A stretch of DNA of 64,000 bases from Paenibacillus polymyxa. Its GTDB lineage: Bacteria > Bacillota > Bacilli > Paenibacillales > Paenibacillaceae. The DNA is taken from assembly GCF_001719045.1 (NCBI RefSeq), contig NZ_CP015423.1, forward strand, positions 3,505,501-3,569,500. The letters run 5' to 3'. Shown one piece after another: positions 8,509-17,896 of this stretch (positions within the stretch are counted from its first letter, which is position 1; each line of letters starts with the position of its first letter). The notes beneath the pieces are model-generated. The model saw only the letters and a list, made by a program, of their open reading frames with translations. It was not told where the DNA came from and ran no database searches. A program made the position numbers and the translations under genes.

Positions 8509-9787
8509 TCTCGTGAGAAAGTTACCGCGCAAATTGACGATCACCATGTGGGACTTCTCCTGGTATACAATGACACAGGAAGGTGAGCCCTACAGCGATC
8601 TTGAAGCCCGTTTTAAAGAAGCGGTCGAAAGAGGGTACAATACGATCCGAATATGTGCTATGCCATTCATGTTGTTTACAGCGGATGGCAAACGCCCCGG
8701 CCCCTTGGAGTTTGCTAACCTTGGGGAAGTAGGCCAGCGTACGCGTTGGTATAACTGTCGTGGCGGCGCAGTGCTGGACGGGCATGCTCATTTACTTGAA
8801 CTGTTTAAACAAGCTAAGGCTCATAACTGTTACATTATGTTATCCTCTTGGGAATATCAGCAGAGTCCCAGCTTTCTGGCTCATGCTGGGCTTAGAGATG
8901 AATTAGCTGCAATTCCCCCTAAGGAGAGATTCATGGCCATTGCAAAATCAATGGATCAGTTGATCCGTTTCGTCACAGCAGAAGGTTATAGGAACCAGAT
9001 TATCTATACAGAGCTGCATAACGAAGTGGAATTTGGGCAGTTAAACGCCGTCGGAACGTCTGAAGGCATAGCCGAAACAAATGTACCAGCGCTTATTGAA
9101 GCCATGCAGCCCTACGTAGAAGAAGCAGTTGGATATCTCCGCCAATGTCATCCCGATATCATGATGACCGCCAGTTATACGTTAAATGAAGCCTACCCTA
9201 AAGCTTACGTCGCGCGCAATATGCAGGTTGCCCATTTTCATCTTTATATTAAAGGAGTGCTCAATGAGCTTATGGAAGCGGCAGGGCTTTATGATGAGTT
9301 GGCGCCGTTCCCCAATCCATTCGTACAATCCCTATTAAGAGAAGACGCTCCTCCATTTGCAGAGTGGACCCTGCCTCTGGAGGAGAATTGGCGGATGGAA
9401 GGCAATCCAGTCGGGATGAGGCTTATTTATTTGCACGACTGGGTAGATCCCGATCAATGGGATTTATTTTTGTACGATCGGTATGGAGACCATAAAATTG
9501 CCATGTTGCAGAAGGCCGATTCCCGATTGGAAGAGATTCATGAATGGACACGTCATTCCGGCATTCCAATTGTCATAGGAGAAGGTTATGTAGGCTACAC
9601 GCCGCTGTATGCCCAATTTGAAGAAGGCCCAGTCGGTAAATTTATCGCTGAATATGTGTTGCGAAAAGGAATGGCACTTGGGTTCTGGGGAATGACCCTC
9701 TGCTCTAACTGTGCTCCCCATCATCCATTCTGGAATGATATCGCTTGGCAGAGCAAGTGGAATCAATTTATCCTGAATTCAGATTAA
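8501..9787 (+). CDS. Cellulase-like (GH5-like TIM barrel) family protein
   Basis: A 428-residue protein with a clan GH-A type TIM barrel. LHNEVEFG near residues 172-179 has the Asn-Glu pair at the end of strand 4 (Glu175, predicted acid/base) and IVIGEGYVG near 357-365 supplies the predicted nucleophile (about Glu361). GGGAGGGG lies just before the ATG. There is no signal peptide, so it acts in the cytoplasm on imported oligosaccharides or glycosides. It overlaps the DUF5107 gene by 8 bases and precedes the GH35-like gene by about 20 bases. Sequences of this type are annotated only as cellulase-like; the substrate is unknown. Confidence 0.75.
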   Translation: MNNLVRKLPRKLTITMWDFSWYTMTQEGEPYSDLEARFKEAVERGYNTIRICAMPFMLFTADGKRPGPLEFANLGEVGQRTRWYNCRGGAVLDGHAHLLELFKQAKAHNCYIMLSSWEYQQSPSFLAHAGLRDELAAIPPKERFMAIAKSMDQLIRFVTAEGYRNQIIYTELHNEVEFGQLNAVGTSEGIAETNVPALIEAMQPYVEEAVGYLRQCHPDIMMTASYTLNEAYPKAYVARNMQVAHFHLYIKGVLNELMEAAGLYDELAPFPNPFVQSLLREDAPPFAEWTLPLEENWRMEGNPVGMRLIYLHDWVDPDQWDLFLYDRYGDHKIAMLQKADSRLEEIHEWTRHSGIPIVIGEGYVGYTPLYAQFEEGPVGKFIAEYVLRKGMALGFWGMTLCSNCAPHHPFWNDIAWQSKWNQFILNSD

Positions 9788-9808
9788 CGAGTGAGGGGTG
9801 TGAACTCC

Positions 9809-12166
9809 ATGAGAACCTATCGGGTTACAGTCAAAGACGATCAAAAGCGAATTGTTAAGGGACATATCAAACTTGGCGGCACCAATCCAAAAGGAGAGGA
9901 AATCGGATTCACCAACTATTTTTTGGAGAAGGACGGAGAGCCCTTTTTCGGTATTTGTGGTGAATTCCATTATGCCCGTTATGATGAACGCTATTGGGAA
10001 GACGAAATCATTAAAATAAAAATGGGCGGCGTAAACATCATTGCCACTTATATTTTTTGGAACCTACATGAAGAAGTTGAAGGTATTTTTAATTGGAGTG
10101 GGAACAAGAATCTTCGTCGTTTCATCGAGTTGTGCGGCAAACATCACGTATACTCCATTATTCGGATCGGACCCTTCAATCATGGGGAAATTCGAAACGG
10201 TGGTATGCCGGATTGGTTATTTGGTCGACCATTTAAGGTTCGTTCTAATGATGAGGGGTATCTGTTCTATACGAGAAGATTGTATAACGAAATCGGTGCC
10301 CAGGTTAAAGGGCTGCTATATAAGGAAGGGGGGCCGATTATCGGCACCCAAATCGAAAACGAACATCATCATTCATCTGCCCAGTGGGCGTTGACTGTAG
10401 GAATTAATGATATGTGGTTAAACAGCGGAAGTGACGGTAACTCGCATATGTTTAAACTTAAAGAAATAGCTCTGGAAGCGGGGATTGATACTCCGATCTA
10501 TACGTGCACAGGATGGGGAGGAGCCACAACTCCTGTCCCTGATATGCTGCCATTATGGGGCGGGTATGCCTATTGGCCATGGATCTACTACGAAGAGGGG
10601 CGTTTGGAAGGGATGAACGAGCATCCTGCGACACCGGAATACATTTTCCGAGACAAGCATAATAACAAGATTCCAAAGAGCTACAATTTTGAGCCTCAAT
10701 ATGCCCCTGAAGATTATCCGTACGCTTGCTGTGAAATGGGTGGCGGCATGGTTCAGTTTTATAAATATCGGTTCGCCTTTCCCTACCGTAGTGTTCCAGC
10801 GATGACTGTCATGAAGGTTGCAGAAGGCTGTAACCTGATCGGATACTACATGTATCATGGGGGTTCCAATCCTCGAGGTCAGGTTAACCCATATACAAAT
10901 GATCTAGCTACACCCAAAATATCCTATGATTTCAACGCCATGATCGGCGAATTCGGTCAAGTAAGGGAGTCATACCAAAGAACAAAGCTGCAGCATTACT
11001 TTTTTTCAACGTTCCAAAAGCAATTCTCTCTAACAAAGACTATTCTGCCAGGGGATACGTCCCAGATGGACCCTTATGATGTGGAAACGTTACGATATGC
11101 AGTGCGATCCAGTGCCGGATCGGGGTACCTATTTCTAAATAATTTCCAAGACCATGTCGAAAATGACGACCTGTGCGATTTTAATGTGAGCATTGAGCTG
11201 CCTGAGGAAACGATTGTAATTCCTAGTCAAGGTGATCTGACGTTAGGACGTGATAGCTTCGCCATATTGCCATTTAACTTCAATTTAGATGGAATAATGC
11301 TTAAATATGCTACGGCACAGCTGATAACAAGGATAGAAGAAGATGGAGAAGTATATTATTTTTTCTTTGTACCAGAGGGCATGAAAGGAACGTATGCAAT
11401 GGAGTCACAAGATATCATCAGTGCCACAATCGACAAAGGTTCGATAGAGCAATTCGATGGGAACACGATCATTAAGGTTGCTGAAGAGGAGGATAGTCTC
11501 ATCCATCTGGTATCTGAAAGTGGCAAAAAAGTTGCCATCTACACGATGACTGATGAGCAAAGTCTTACATTTTGGAAGGTAAACATGCAAGGCCGAAATA
11601 GAGTCATTTTGACAAATGCCAATCTACTTGTATCTGAAGGCGATCTAAGGCTGGAATCAACGGGCCAAGAAATGGTAACCCTGAGTGTATTCCCGGATTT
11701 TGACGCCTCATTCACATCTATTTCCGGTGGAGAACTGCTTGAAATAACAGAAAGTGAATTATTCAAAACGTATCGTTTAAAGGCTCCTAAGAAAGAAATC
11801 CATTTCAATTTGAAAAGGGTAAATAAAGATAAATTTACTATTGATTTCGAAACAGATGCGTTTCATGGAATCAAGGAAGCTCTGCTGCGTATCGATTATA
11901 CTGGAGATATCGGTTATGCTTTTATGGATGGTGAACTGATCAATGATAATTTCTGCAACCATACGACCTGGGAAATAGGTTTGAAAGCATTTGAACATCG
12001 GCTCATCGAGCAAGGGTTGTACGTGTATATTTCCCCCATTCGAAAGGGTAAGGTTCTCAACAGCAATACGACTATGGCGGGCTGGAACGAGGCGACAAAG
12101 GAACGTATCGTAGATATCGGTTCGGTTAACCTTGTGCCTGTATATGAAATCAGAATCACCATATAA
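9809..12166 (+). CDS. GH35-like beta-galactosidase family protein
   Basis: A 785-residue cytoplasmic protein. The first 350 residues are a GH35-type TIM barrel: GEFHYARYDERYWEDEI, GGVNIIATYIFWNLHE, FNWSG, IRIGPFNHGEIRNGG and IGTQIENEHH, where Glu185 is the predicted acid/base. The predicted nucleophile is Glu309 in CCEMGGGM, which differs from the usual S/T-E-F/W of classical GH35, so this is a divergent branch. Beta-rich domains follow to the end. GAGGGG at 9792-9797 favours ATG 9809 over an upstream GTG. It is the last gene of the operon and ends inside its own terminator. Beta-galactosidase activity is likely but not certain. Confidence 0.75.
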   Translation: MRTYRVTVKDDQKRIVKGHIKLGGTNPKGEEIGFTNYFLEKDGEPFFGICGEFHYARYDERYWEDEIIKIKMGGVNIIATYIFWNLHEEVEGIFNWSGNKNLRRFIELCGKHHVYSIIRIGPFNHGEIRNGGMPDWLFGRPFKVRSNDEGYLFYTRRLYNEIGAQVKGLLYKEGGPIIGTQIENEHHHSSAQWALTVGINDMWLNSGSDGNSHMFKLKEIALEAGIDTPIYTCTGWGGATTPVPDMLPLWGGYAYWPWIYYEEGRLEGMNEHPATPEYIFRDKHNNKIPKSYNFEPQYAPEDYPYACCEMGGGMVQFYKYRFAFPYRSVPAMTVMKVAEGCNLIGYYMYHGGSNPRGQVNPYTNDLATPKISYDFNAMIGEFGQVRESYQRTKLQHYFFSTFQKQFSLTKTILPGDTSQMDPYDVETLRYAVRSSAGSGYLFLNNFQDHVENDDLCDFNVSIELPEETIVIPSQGDLTLGRDSFAILPFNFNLDGIMLKYATAQLITRIEEDGEVYYFFFVPEGMKGTYAMESQDIISATIDKGSIEQFDGNTIIKVAEEEDSLIHLVSESGKKVAIYTMTDEQSLTFWKVNMQGRNRVILTNANLLVSEGDLRLESTGQEMVTLSVFPDFDASFTSISGGELLEITESELFKTYRLKAPKKEIHFNLKRVNKDKFTIDFETDAFHGIKEALLRIDYTGDIGYAFMDGELINDNFCNHTTWEIGLKAFEHRLIEQGLYVYISPIRKGKVLNSNTTMAGWNEATKERIVDIGSVNLVPVYEIRITI

Positions 12167-12193
12167 CCCAGAAGGTTATATGGTGATTCTTTT
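12154..12193. terminator. Terminator overlapping the end of the GH35-like gene
   Basis: A 15-base perfect stem (12154-12168 with 12174-12188) with a 5-base loop and a CTTTT tail. The stop codon of the GH35-like gene lies inside the stem. It ends the DUF5107 operon and faces the convergent mannanase gene. Confidence 0.85.
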
Positions 12194-12262
12194 CCAGATT
12201 CATTTCACATAAAGTAAGGAGCCAGTGAATACATGAGTCTTTTTTATTTTCTTAATGTGTTT

Positions 12263-13246
12263 TTAGTAGATACCGGCTTTTTTTGATGTTTGTTTGATCC
12301 CGTTGCTTCCGTTAACTACAGTTTTTCCCCAATCCGTCAGATTGCCATTAGGTCCTGTTACAAGATCAAGGTAGGAAAGGTTGGAACTATTACCATACCA
12401 GGACCAGGCTAACCAGCCTATCCCTTTGGATTGTCCGTATCTCATGATTTCTGTCTCGTCGACATCTGCTCCTTGATGGTAACCGCCAAATTCACCAATA
12501 ATCAGCGGAAGTCCTTGATTCAGAACGTTATCAATATGGGTTCGAACAGTTTGAGCATCTTTACCCGCGAACTCATACATATGGATGGAGAATACCGTAT
12601 TTTTCAAAGAATCAGCTGCAAATACAGATTTACCAAAGTCATTGATAGACTGAGGATATTGTCCCCATCCGGCACAATCGACGATGAGCGTATTTTTGAT
12701 ACCTGCGTTTCTCAACTTGGGAATCGCTTGCTTGTATCCATCAGCCCAACCACTTCCATTCCAAGAACCATACCATTCGTTCGCAATGTTTACGATAACC
12801 CGATTTTCCTTGCCGATCAGAGCATCTTTTATGCTAATCCAGTAGTTCACAGCTGCATCCAAAGACGCGTAGTCGTCTTTGCCCGTAGCGTCATGAACTT
12901 CAAGCACAGCAATCATTTTGTAACTCGTGACGAGAGAGATCATATTTTTCACGGAATTAATGTCATCCTTGGTGTACTGGTTTCCGTTAGAAAGGACAAT
13001 TCGGACGGTATTAGCACCTGTCTGGGCAATTGCTGGGATAGCTGTATAAAGATCGTTTTTGTACCAACTGTGAGCATGATTGACGCCTCTCATAACAAAC
13101 GGCTTGCCTGTAGAATCATACAATTTGGTACCGCTTACATAAAATCCTGAAGCAGCTTGTGCCTTGGAGAAGAATCCCCCCAAACCAATCATGATAAGCA
13201 CACCGACGAGTCCAGACAATAATGCTTTTCTTAACAATACCTTCAT
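12263..13246 (-). CDS. Secreted GH5 endo-beta-1,4-mannanase
   Basis: A 327-residue enzyme with a signal peptide (basic start, hydrophobic core 9-24, AQA cleavage near 31). The mature part is a single GH5 barrel resembling subfamily 8 mannanases: VMRGVNHAHSWY, ANTVRIVLSNG, NIANEWYG (Glu157, acid/base), HMYEFAG and IIGEFGG (Glu252, nucleophile). It would cut internal beta-1,4-mannosyl bonds in plant mannans outside the cell (EC 3.2.1.78). No carbohydrate-binding module is attached. GGGAGGT lies 8 bases before the ATG. A cre-like site about 95 bases upstream suggests repression by CcpA when preferred sugars are present. Confidence 0.87.
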   Translation of the reverse strand: MKVLLRKALLSGLVGVLIMIGLGGFFSKAQAASGFYVSGTKLYDSTGKPFVMRGVNHAHSWYKNDLYTAIPAIAQTGANTVRIVLSNGNQYTKDDINSVKNMISLVTSYKMIAVLEVHDATGKDDYASLDAAVNYWISIKDALIGKENRVIVNIANEWYGSWNGSGWADGYKQAIPKLRNAGIKNTLIVDCAGWGQYPQSINDFGKSVFAADSLKNTVFSIHMYEFAGKDAQTVRTHIDNVLNQGLPLIIGEFGGYHQGADVDETEIMRYGQSKGIGWLAWSWYGNSSNLSYLDLVTGPNGNLTDWGKTVVNGSNGIKQTSKKAGIY

Positions 13247-13340
13247 TTTTTTACCTCCCTAAATATATTATTCAACTTTCTGCTATATAGAGAAGAAGTA
13301 GGTATGTAAGTATGTACACAGCAGTAAGCTAAACACAATA

Positions 13341-13354
13341 TAAAACGCTTTCAT
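13341..13354 (-). promoter_or_regulatory. cre-like CcpA site upstream of the mannanase
   Basis: Read on the minus strand this is TGAAAGCGTTTTA, close to the Bacillus cre consensus TGWAANCGNTNWCA with mismatch only at the last CA. It lies upstream of the mannanase gene, within an AT-rich 500-base intergenic stretch (13247-13744) that otherwise shows only promoter-like A/T runs and no gene. Confidence 0.6.
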
Positions 13355-13744
13355 TTTTGGCGATAGTTATTTTTTTGTTATTCTATCATTTGTGTTTTTG
13401 TTATGCAATTGATTTTTTTAGCTATTTTTTTGCTTTTGAAATGCAGATACATAGTTTACTTATTTATGTGTGATTTTTCTATGATTTTATTGTGCTCGTT
13501 GCTTCTATTAAGGTGTATTCCTTCGATATTTATTTGTAATTTAGTTTTTTTTAAGATAAAAATAACCTAACTAGTTTTTCTTTATTGTGCCTAGATTATG
13601 TAGATAAACCTAACGTTCTGCTTGGCTGATTATCTTGAACAAAGGTGAGATCTATCGGAAGCAATACCTAAGCTTCACCACGATATTAAATTATAGTATG
13701 ATATTCTTATGAAAAATTTTACCAGAGTGAATAGGGGCAAGCTG

Positions 13745-14311
13745 ATGAGAAAACCAATCATTGCAGTCGATATGGACGATACCATCTGTCATCTCGTCAA
13801 ACGAGCCATATACCATAACAATAGTGAATTTCCCACTCATCCGCTTCGGTATGAAGAAATGTTAGATTGGAACACCGATCATCTACGTCATCCAAAGAGC
13901 ACGCTTGATGTATTTTATGGACGACCGGGTTTGTTTGAGGAACTTGAACTATTTGACGAGTATGTTGTAGAAGAAATGGAAAAGCTTTGCAATGCTTTTG
14001 ATGTCATTATTGTGACAGCGGCAGAACCCAAGACCGTCGTAGAGAAATGGAACTGGCTTCAAAGACATATGCCATTCATTCCGATTGAGAACTTTTTCCC
14101 ATGTAAACGAAAAAACCTGATTAACTATGATCTCCTGATTGATGATGGTCCTCATAATTTAGTGCCTGCGCTAGAGGCGGGGAAAAAGGTGCTTTGCATT
14201 CCTCATCCATGGAATCTGAGAGCAAGAGAGCAATATGAGTTCCCCGTCATGACATCCTGGCAAGGGGCAAAAGAACGAATCGACTCCATTTTAGGGGTTC
14301 TGTACAAATAA
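13745..14311 (+). CDS. 5'(3')-deoxyribonucleotidase-like HAD phosphatase
   Basis: A 188-residue HAD-superfamily protein. DMDDT near the N-terminus gives the Asp nucleophile and the second catalytic Asp (motif I); VTAAEP supplies the motif II Thr; LLIDDGPHNL contains the metal-binding Asp pair. The layout matches the NT5C/YorS-type 5' nucleotidases that dephosphorylate dNMPs. AGGGGC before ATG 13745 supports that start over an in-frame ATG at 13709 with no site. It is a single gene followed by a weak terminator. A different small phosphate ester substrate is possible. Confidence 0.78.
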   Translation: MRKPIIAVDMDDTICHLVKRAIYHNNSEFPTHPLRYEEMLDWNTDHLRHPKSTLDVFYGRPGLFEELELFDEYVVEEMEKLCNAFDVIIVTAAEPKTVVEKWNWLQRHMPFIPIENFFPCKRKNLINYDLLIDDGPHNLVPALEAGKKVLCIPHPWNLRAREQYEFPVMTSWQGAKERIDSILGVLYK

Positions 14312-14324
14312 TAGAACCATTCGT

Positions 14325-14357
14325 AAAACAGCTGGCTCCTTTGGAACTGGCTGTTTT
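14325..14357 (+). terminator. Probable intrinsic terminator
   Basis: AAAACAGC at 14325-14332 pairs with GCTGTTTT at 14350-14357, and inner bases extend the stem partly. The T-run is short (four), so efficiency may be moderate. Confidence 0.5.
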
Positions 14358-14432
14358 GCTAGAAAGAACAGCACCTATGATTGAAATAAAATGGTACAAT
14401 TGATATACCTTATCCATGAGGAGGGAACGTGT

Positions 14433-15227
14433 ATGACCATGACTATGGGTCAGATTGTGAATCATCTGACCAAGGGAATAAGCATACCCAACACCACCGT
14501 AGATCTGCTGGAACCAGGATTTATAGATACTGAGGTACAGGGAATTGTAACCGCTTTCTCCGCTTCGCAGTATGTGATAGAACAAGCTATTTCTCTAGGT
14601 GCAAATTTTATCATTGCGCATGAAGGCATCTTTTATAGTCATCAGAGGATGCATGAATGTTTACTACATGATCCTGTTTTTTTGCAAAAATCTCGCATCA
14701 TTGCCGATGCAGGTATAGGCATTTATCGGTTTCATGACGCCATACATCGTTATCAACCGGATGGAGTGATGGTTGGGCTTCTTCAGGCGCTTGGCTGGCA
14801 CAACTACATTGTGAAGCAGCAGCCGACGGCCGCCATTTTGACTATTCCGGTTATGGAGGTTAAGGAGATCGCTGAATATATCAAAGCTAAACTACATATT
14901 CGTTATGTACGGGTGGCTGGTGAGGTTTCCATGCCATGTGAACGAGTGGGAATCTCAGTAGGATACAGGGGAGGTGGTGATCTAGCCATTCCATTATTTC
15001 TAAATGAAAATGTAGATTTAGTCATTGCCGGTGAAGGCCCAGAATGGGAAACACCAGAATATGTTAAAGATGCTGTCTATCAAGGTCAAAGTAAAGCACT
15101 TATCATGCTGGGACATGCTGAAAGTGAAGCACCTGGGATGAAGTATCTCGCAGATGTACTTTCCGCTCAATTTCCAATGCTCCCGGTACACTTTATTGAA
15201 GATCGCCCGGTGTTTCAAATATTGTAA
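14433..15227 (+). CDS. Nif3-like dinuclear metal center protein
   Basis: A 264-residue member of the Nif3/YqfO (DUF34) family: GIVTAFSASQYVIEQAISLGANFIIAHEGIF carries the first metal-binding His; the segment MLGHAESEAPGMKYLAD near the C-terminus carries the second His/Glu cluster. These proteins form toroidal hexamers with a two-metal site; a GTP cyclohydrolase-type or other hydrolase activity has been suggested for homologues, but the role is unsettled. GAGGAGGGA at 14418-14426 fixes ATG 14433. It lacks the central inserted domain of larger family members. It sits just upstream of the GH2 gene with about 80 bases between, possibly co-transcribed. Confidence 0.8.
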   Translation: MTMTMGQIVNHLTKGISIPNTTVDLLEPGFIDTEVQGIVTAFSASQYVIEQAISLGANFIIAHEGIFYSHQRMHECLLHDPVFLQKSRIIADAGIGIYRFHDAIHRYQPDGVMVGLLQALGWHNYIVKQQPTAAILTIPVMEVKEIAEYIKAKLHIRYVRVAGEVSMPCERVGISVGYRGGGDLAIPLFLNENVDLVIAGEGPEWETPEYVKDAVYQGQSKALIMLGHAESEAPGMKYLADVLSAQFPMLPVHFIEDRPVFQIL

Positions 15228-15306
15228 TGAGAACACGTCTTTTGTGATGGTCATCCAGCACTGCTGTTATATCCGTTCATCCACTTTATGAAATGGAGGC
15301 AAGATG

Positions 15307-17661
15307 ATGGGAAGCAGAGTGATTATGCCGTTCAAAACGGACTGGAAGTTTATAGAGGGTAATTACGCAGGTGCTGAGAAAATGGACTACAACGATGAGC
15401 ATTGGCGACTCCTTCAGGTCCCTCATGATTGGAGCATTGAGAAGTCCTTTGATCCACATATGCTGTATGGTGGCAATCAAGCTTATTTGCCGAGATGGTC
15501 TGTCGGATGGTACAGAAAGCACTTTAATGTGAAGCCCTCCTCTCCAAAACAGCGCGTATACATACAATTTGATGGCATTCACAGTAACAGTGAGGTTTGG
15601 ATCAATGGACATTTTGTGGGCAAGCGGCCCTATGGATATGTTAGCTTTCAATATGATTTGACTCCATATATTCGGTGGGATGAGGAGAATGTGATTGCCG
15701 TCAAAGTGGACAATACGATTCTTTCACCTGACAGATGGTATTCGGGGGCCGGTATTTATCGTAATGTCTGGCTGATTTGTACGGATTATATTCATATAAC
15801 CGAATGGGGGACTTACATTACCACACCTGAAATTTCGCCAGATGAAGCCAAGGTGACTACCAGAATCCAGGTCACTAATCATCACGCGCATGCCGTAGAG
15901 TGTACGATTATGACTGAAATGCTGGACCCACAGGGACAGATCAAAGGAAAAGTTGAAAACCGAGTCACTCTTTCGAGCTGTGAAACGGGGGAAATAGAGC
16001 AAAAAACGCGAGTTTTAGAACCAGAACTATGGTCACCGGACAACCCAGTGCTCTACGAAGCCCAAACGACAATTTATTGTGACAATACAGAGGTGGATCG
16101 TTATTGTACCCCTTTTGGCATAAGAGAAGTGAAGCTGGACACCCAAAAAGGTTTATTGCTGAATGGGCACAGCTTAAAGCTAAAGGGAGTGTGCATTCAC
16201 CAGGATTTAGGCTGTCTGGGGGTTGCTTACCATGATACAGCTATGAAAAGAAGGCTTCAAAAGCTGAAGGAAATGGGCTGTAACTCGATCCGTTTTGCTC
16301 ATAACCCGATGGCGCCCGAATTATTAGATTTATGTGATCAGATGGGGTTCTTGGTGGTTGATGAGGCTTTTGACAAATGGAAATCTCTTTTCTATGAGCA
16401 TTTATATGAGGAGTGGTGGGAAAAAGATCTGGAAGCAATGTTGCTCAGAGACAGGAACCATCCCAGTGTTTTCATGTGGAGCGTTGGGAATGAAGTGGAA
16501 AACCAAGGTCAGCCATCCATGCTAAAAATGTTGGAGCAGCTCGTGGATTTCTGCCATGAAAAAGACCCAACCCGACCGGTTACATGTGCGCTTGAGCCGC
16601 ATAATACACCGATCAGCTTGCGTGAGGGTTCGATTGAGGCCAAAGTGGAGCATACCAAACAGCTGGCACAACGAGTGGATGTTCTAGGGTTAAACTATCA
16701 GGAGCAGTGGTATGAGCACTATAGGGCGGCCATGCCGGATACGCTTATCCTTGGAACAGAAACATTCCCATACTATCGGGGTAAGGATAACCGGGTTAAA
16801 GGTTATTTGCCTATGAATCCCTGGTTTGATGTCGCTAATCATGATTATGTGATCGGTCAATTTGTTTGGAGTGGAATTGACTATTTGGGAGAAACGAGCT
16901 ATCCCTCCAAAGGGTGGTCTTCGGGCCTGATTGATACTTGCGGATTCCGCAAACCAGTATCTTATCTCCAACAAAGTTTATGGTCTAATCAGCCTGTTGT
17001 GCACATAGCCGTATTTAACGAACATATGAAATCGGAATTTAATCCGACATGGACGATGCACTGGAGATCTCCGGCCATGGAAGATCACTGGACATTTCCT
17101 GAATACGCTGGAAAATTAATACGGTTGGTTACCTTCACCAATTGTGAGAGCGTGGAATTGATCGTGAATGATGAATCATACGGTGAGAGGAAGTTGGTGG
17201 ATTATCCTAATCATTTGATCGTATGGGAGCTTCCCTATACACCGGGCGAAATCCGGGCTGTGGGTCGTAATGGAAACAATAAGGTTTGTGAGCATGAATT
17301 AACCACTGCCGGACTTCCTTATGCTCTAAAGTTGGAGGCTGATCGGGTAATCCTACCTGCTGATGGGCATGAGATATCTCATGTGGAAGTAACCGTCATA
17401 GACCAAAACGGGATCATTGTACCTAACCAGGATTTTGATGTAACCTTTAAACTACAGGGTGATGGTCGTATCCTTGGAATAGACAATGGTGATCTCACCA
17501 GCGATGAATCCTTCAAGGGGAATGAGAGACGAACACACAGAGGAAGGTGTCTCGTTGTTGTACAGTCCGGTTATGTGGCTGGTGAGTTGTTGCTTCAAGC
17601 GTCAGCAGATGGAGGGTTGCTGGGAGAAACCAGACTGAAAATAGAACAAGAACGCAAATGA
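15307..17661 (+). CDS. GH2 beta-galactosidase-like enzyme
   Basis: A 784-residue cytoplasmic glycosidase with the standard GH2 order: jelly-roll sugar-binding domain (about 1-165), immunoglobulin-like domain (170-270), TIM barrel (275-560), then DUF4982-like and Ig-like C-terminal domains. MWSVGNEVEN has the predicted acid/base Glu, and ILGTETFPYY the nucleophile Glu. GGAGG at 15295-15299 gives better spacing to ATG 15307 than to 15304. The domain set resembles small beta-galactosidases acting on plant or host glycans rather than LacZ. It could also be a beta-glucuronidase-type or other GH2 enzyme. Single gene with its own terminator. Confidence 0.82.
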   Translation: MGSRVIMPFKTDWKFIEGNYAGAEKMDYNDEHWRLLQVPHDWSIEKSFDPHMLYGGNQAYLPRWSVGWYRKHFNVKPSSPKQRVYIQFDGIHSNSEVWINGHFVGKRPYGYVSFQYDLTPYIRWDEENVIAVKVDNTILSPDRWYSGAGIYRNVWLICTDYIHITEWGTYITTPEISPDEAKVTTRIQVTNHHAHAVECTIMTEMLDPQGQIKGKVENRVTLSSCETGEIEQKTRVLEPELWSPDNPVLYEAQTTIYCDNTEVDRYCTPFGIREVKLDTQKGLLLNGHSLKLKGVCIHQDLGCLGVAYHDTAMKRRLQKLKEMGCNSIRFAHNPMAPELLDLCDQMGFLVVDEAFDKWKSLFYEHLYEEWWEKDLEAMLLRDRNHPSVFMWSVGNEVENQGQPSMLKMLEQLVDFCHEKDPTRPVTCALEPHNTPISLREGSIEAKVEHTKQLAQRVDVLGLNYQEQWYEHYRAAMPDTLILGTETFPYYRGKDNRVKGYLPMNPWFDVANHDYVIGQFVWSGIDYLGETSYPSKGWSSGLIDTCGFRKPVSYLQQSLWSNQPVVHIAVFNEHMKSEFNPTWTMHWRSPAMEDHWTFPEYAGKLIRLVTFTNCESVELIVNDESYGERKLVDYPNHLIVWELPYTPGEIRAVGRNGNNKVCEHELTTAGLPYALKLEADRVILPADGHEISHVEVTVIDQNGIIVPNQDFDVTFKLQGDGRILGIDNGDLTSDESFKGNERRTHRGRCLVVVQSGYVAGELLLQASADGGLLGETRLKIEQERK

Positions 17662-17703
17662 TAATTCAAGGTTGATTCAGTATAAAGCTCGTATAGTTTA
17701 ATT

Positions 17704-17757
17704 AAAAGGTCTGAATAGGTGATGAGTGCTCATGCTTTACCTGCTCAGGCCTTTTTT
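17704..17757 (+). terminator. Intrinsic terminator after the GH2 gene
   Basis: AAAAGGTCTGA at 17704-17714 pairs with TCAGGCCTTTT at 17745-17755 (with one G-U), a second hairpin is nested inside, and six T follow. Confidence 0.75.
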
Positions 17758-17806
17758 ATATGTTTACAACTGACGGTCAATAACGATCTATGACTATAAT
17801 TCTCTT

Positions 17807-17835
17807 TTGACAAATAGTTTGGATACGAATAAAAT
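17807..17835 (+). promoter_or_regulatory. Sigma-A-type promoter of the MFS gene
   Basis: TTGACA at 17807-17812 and TAAAAT at 17830-17835 are separated by 17 bases, a near-ideal vegetative promoter, about 60 bases before the MFS start. That a good promoter drives a frameshifted gene argues the break is recent or an assembly error. Confidence 0.65.
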
Positions 17836-17896
17836 GACTAATTATAATATAACTTATTAAAAGATTAATAAAAAGTGGTGATAAGGAGATAAGTAA

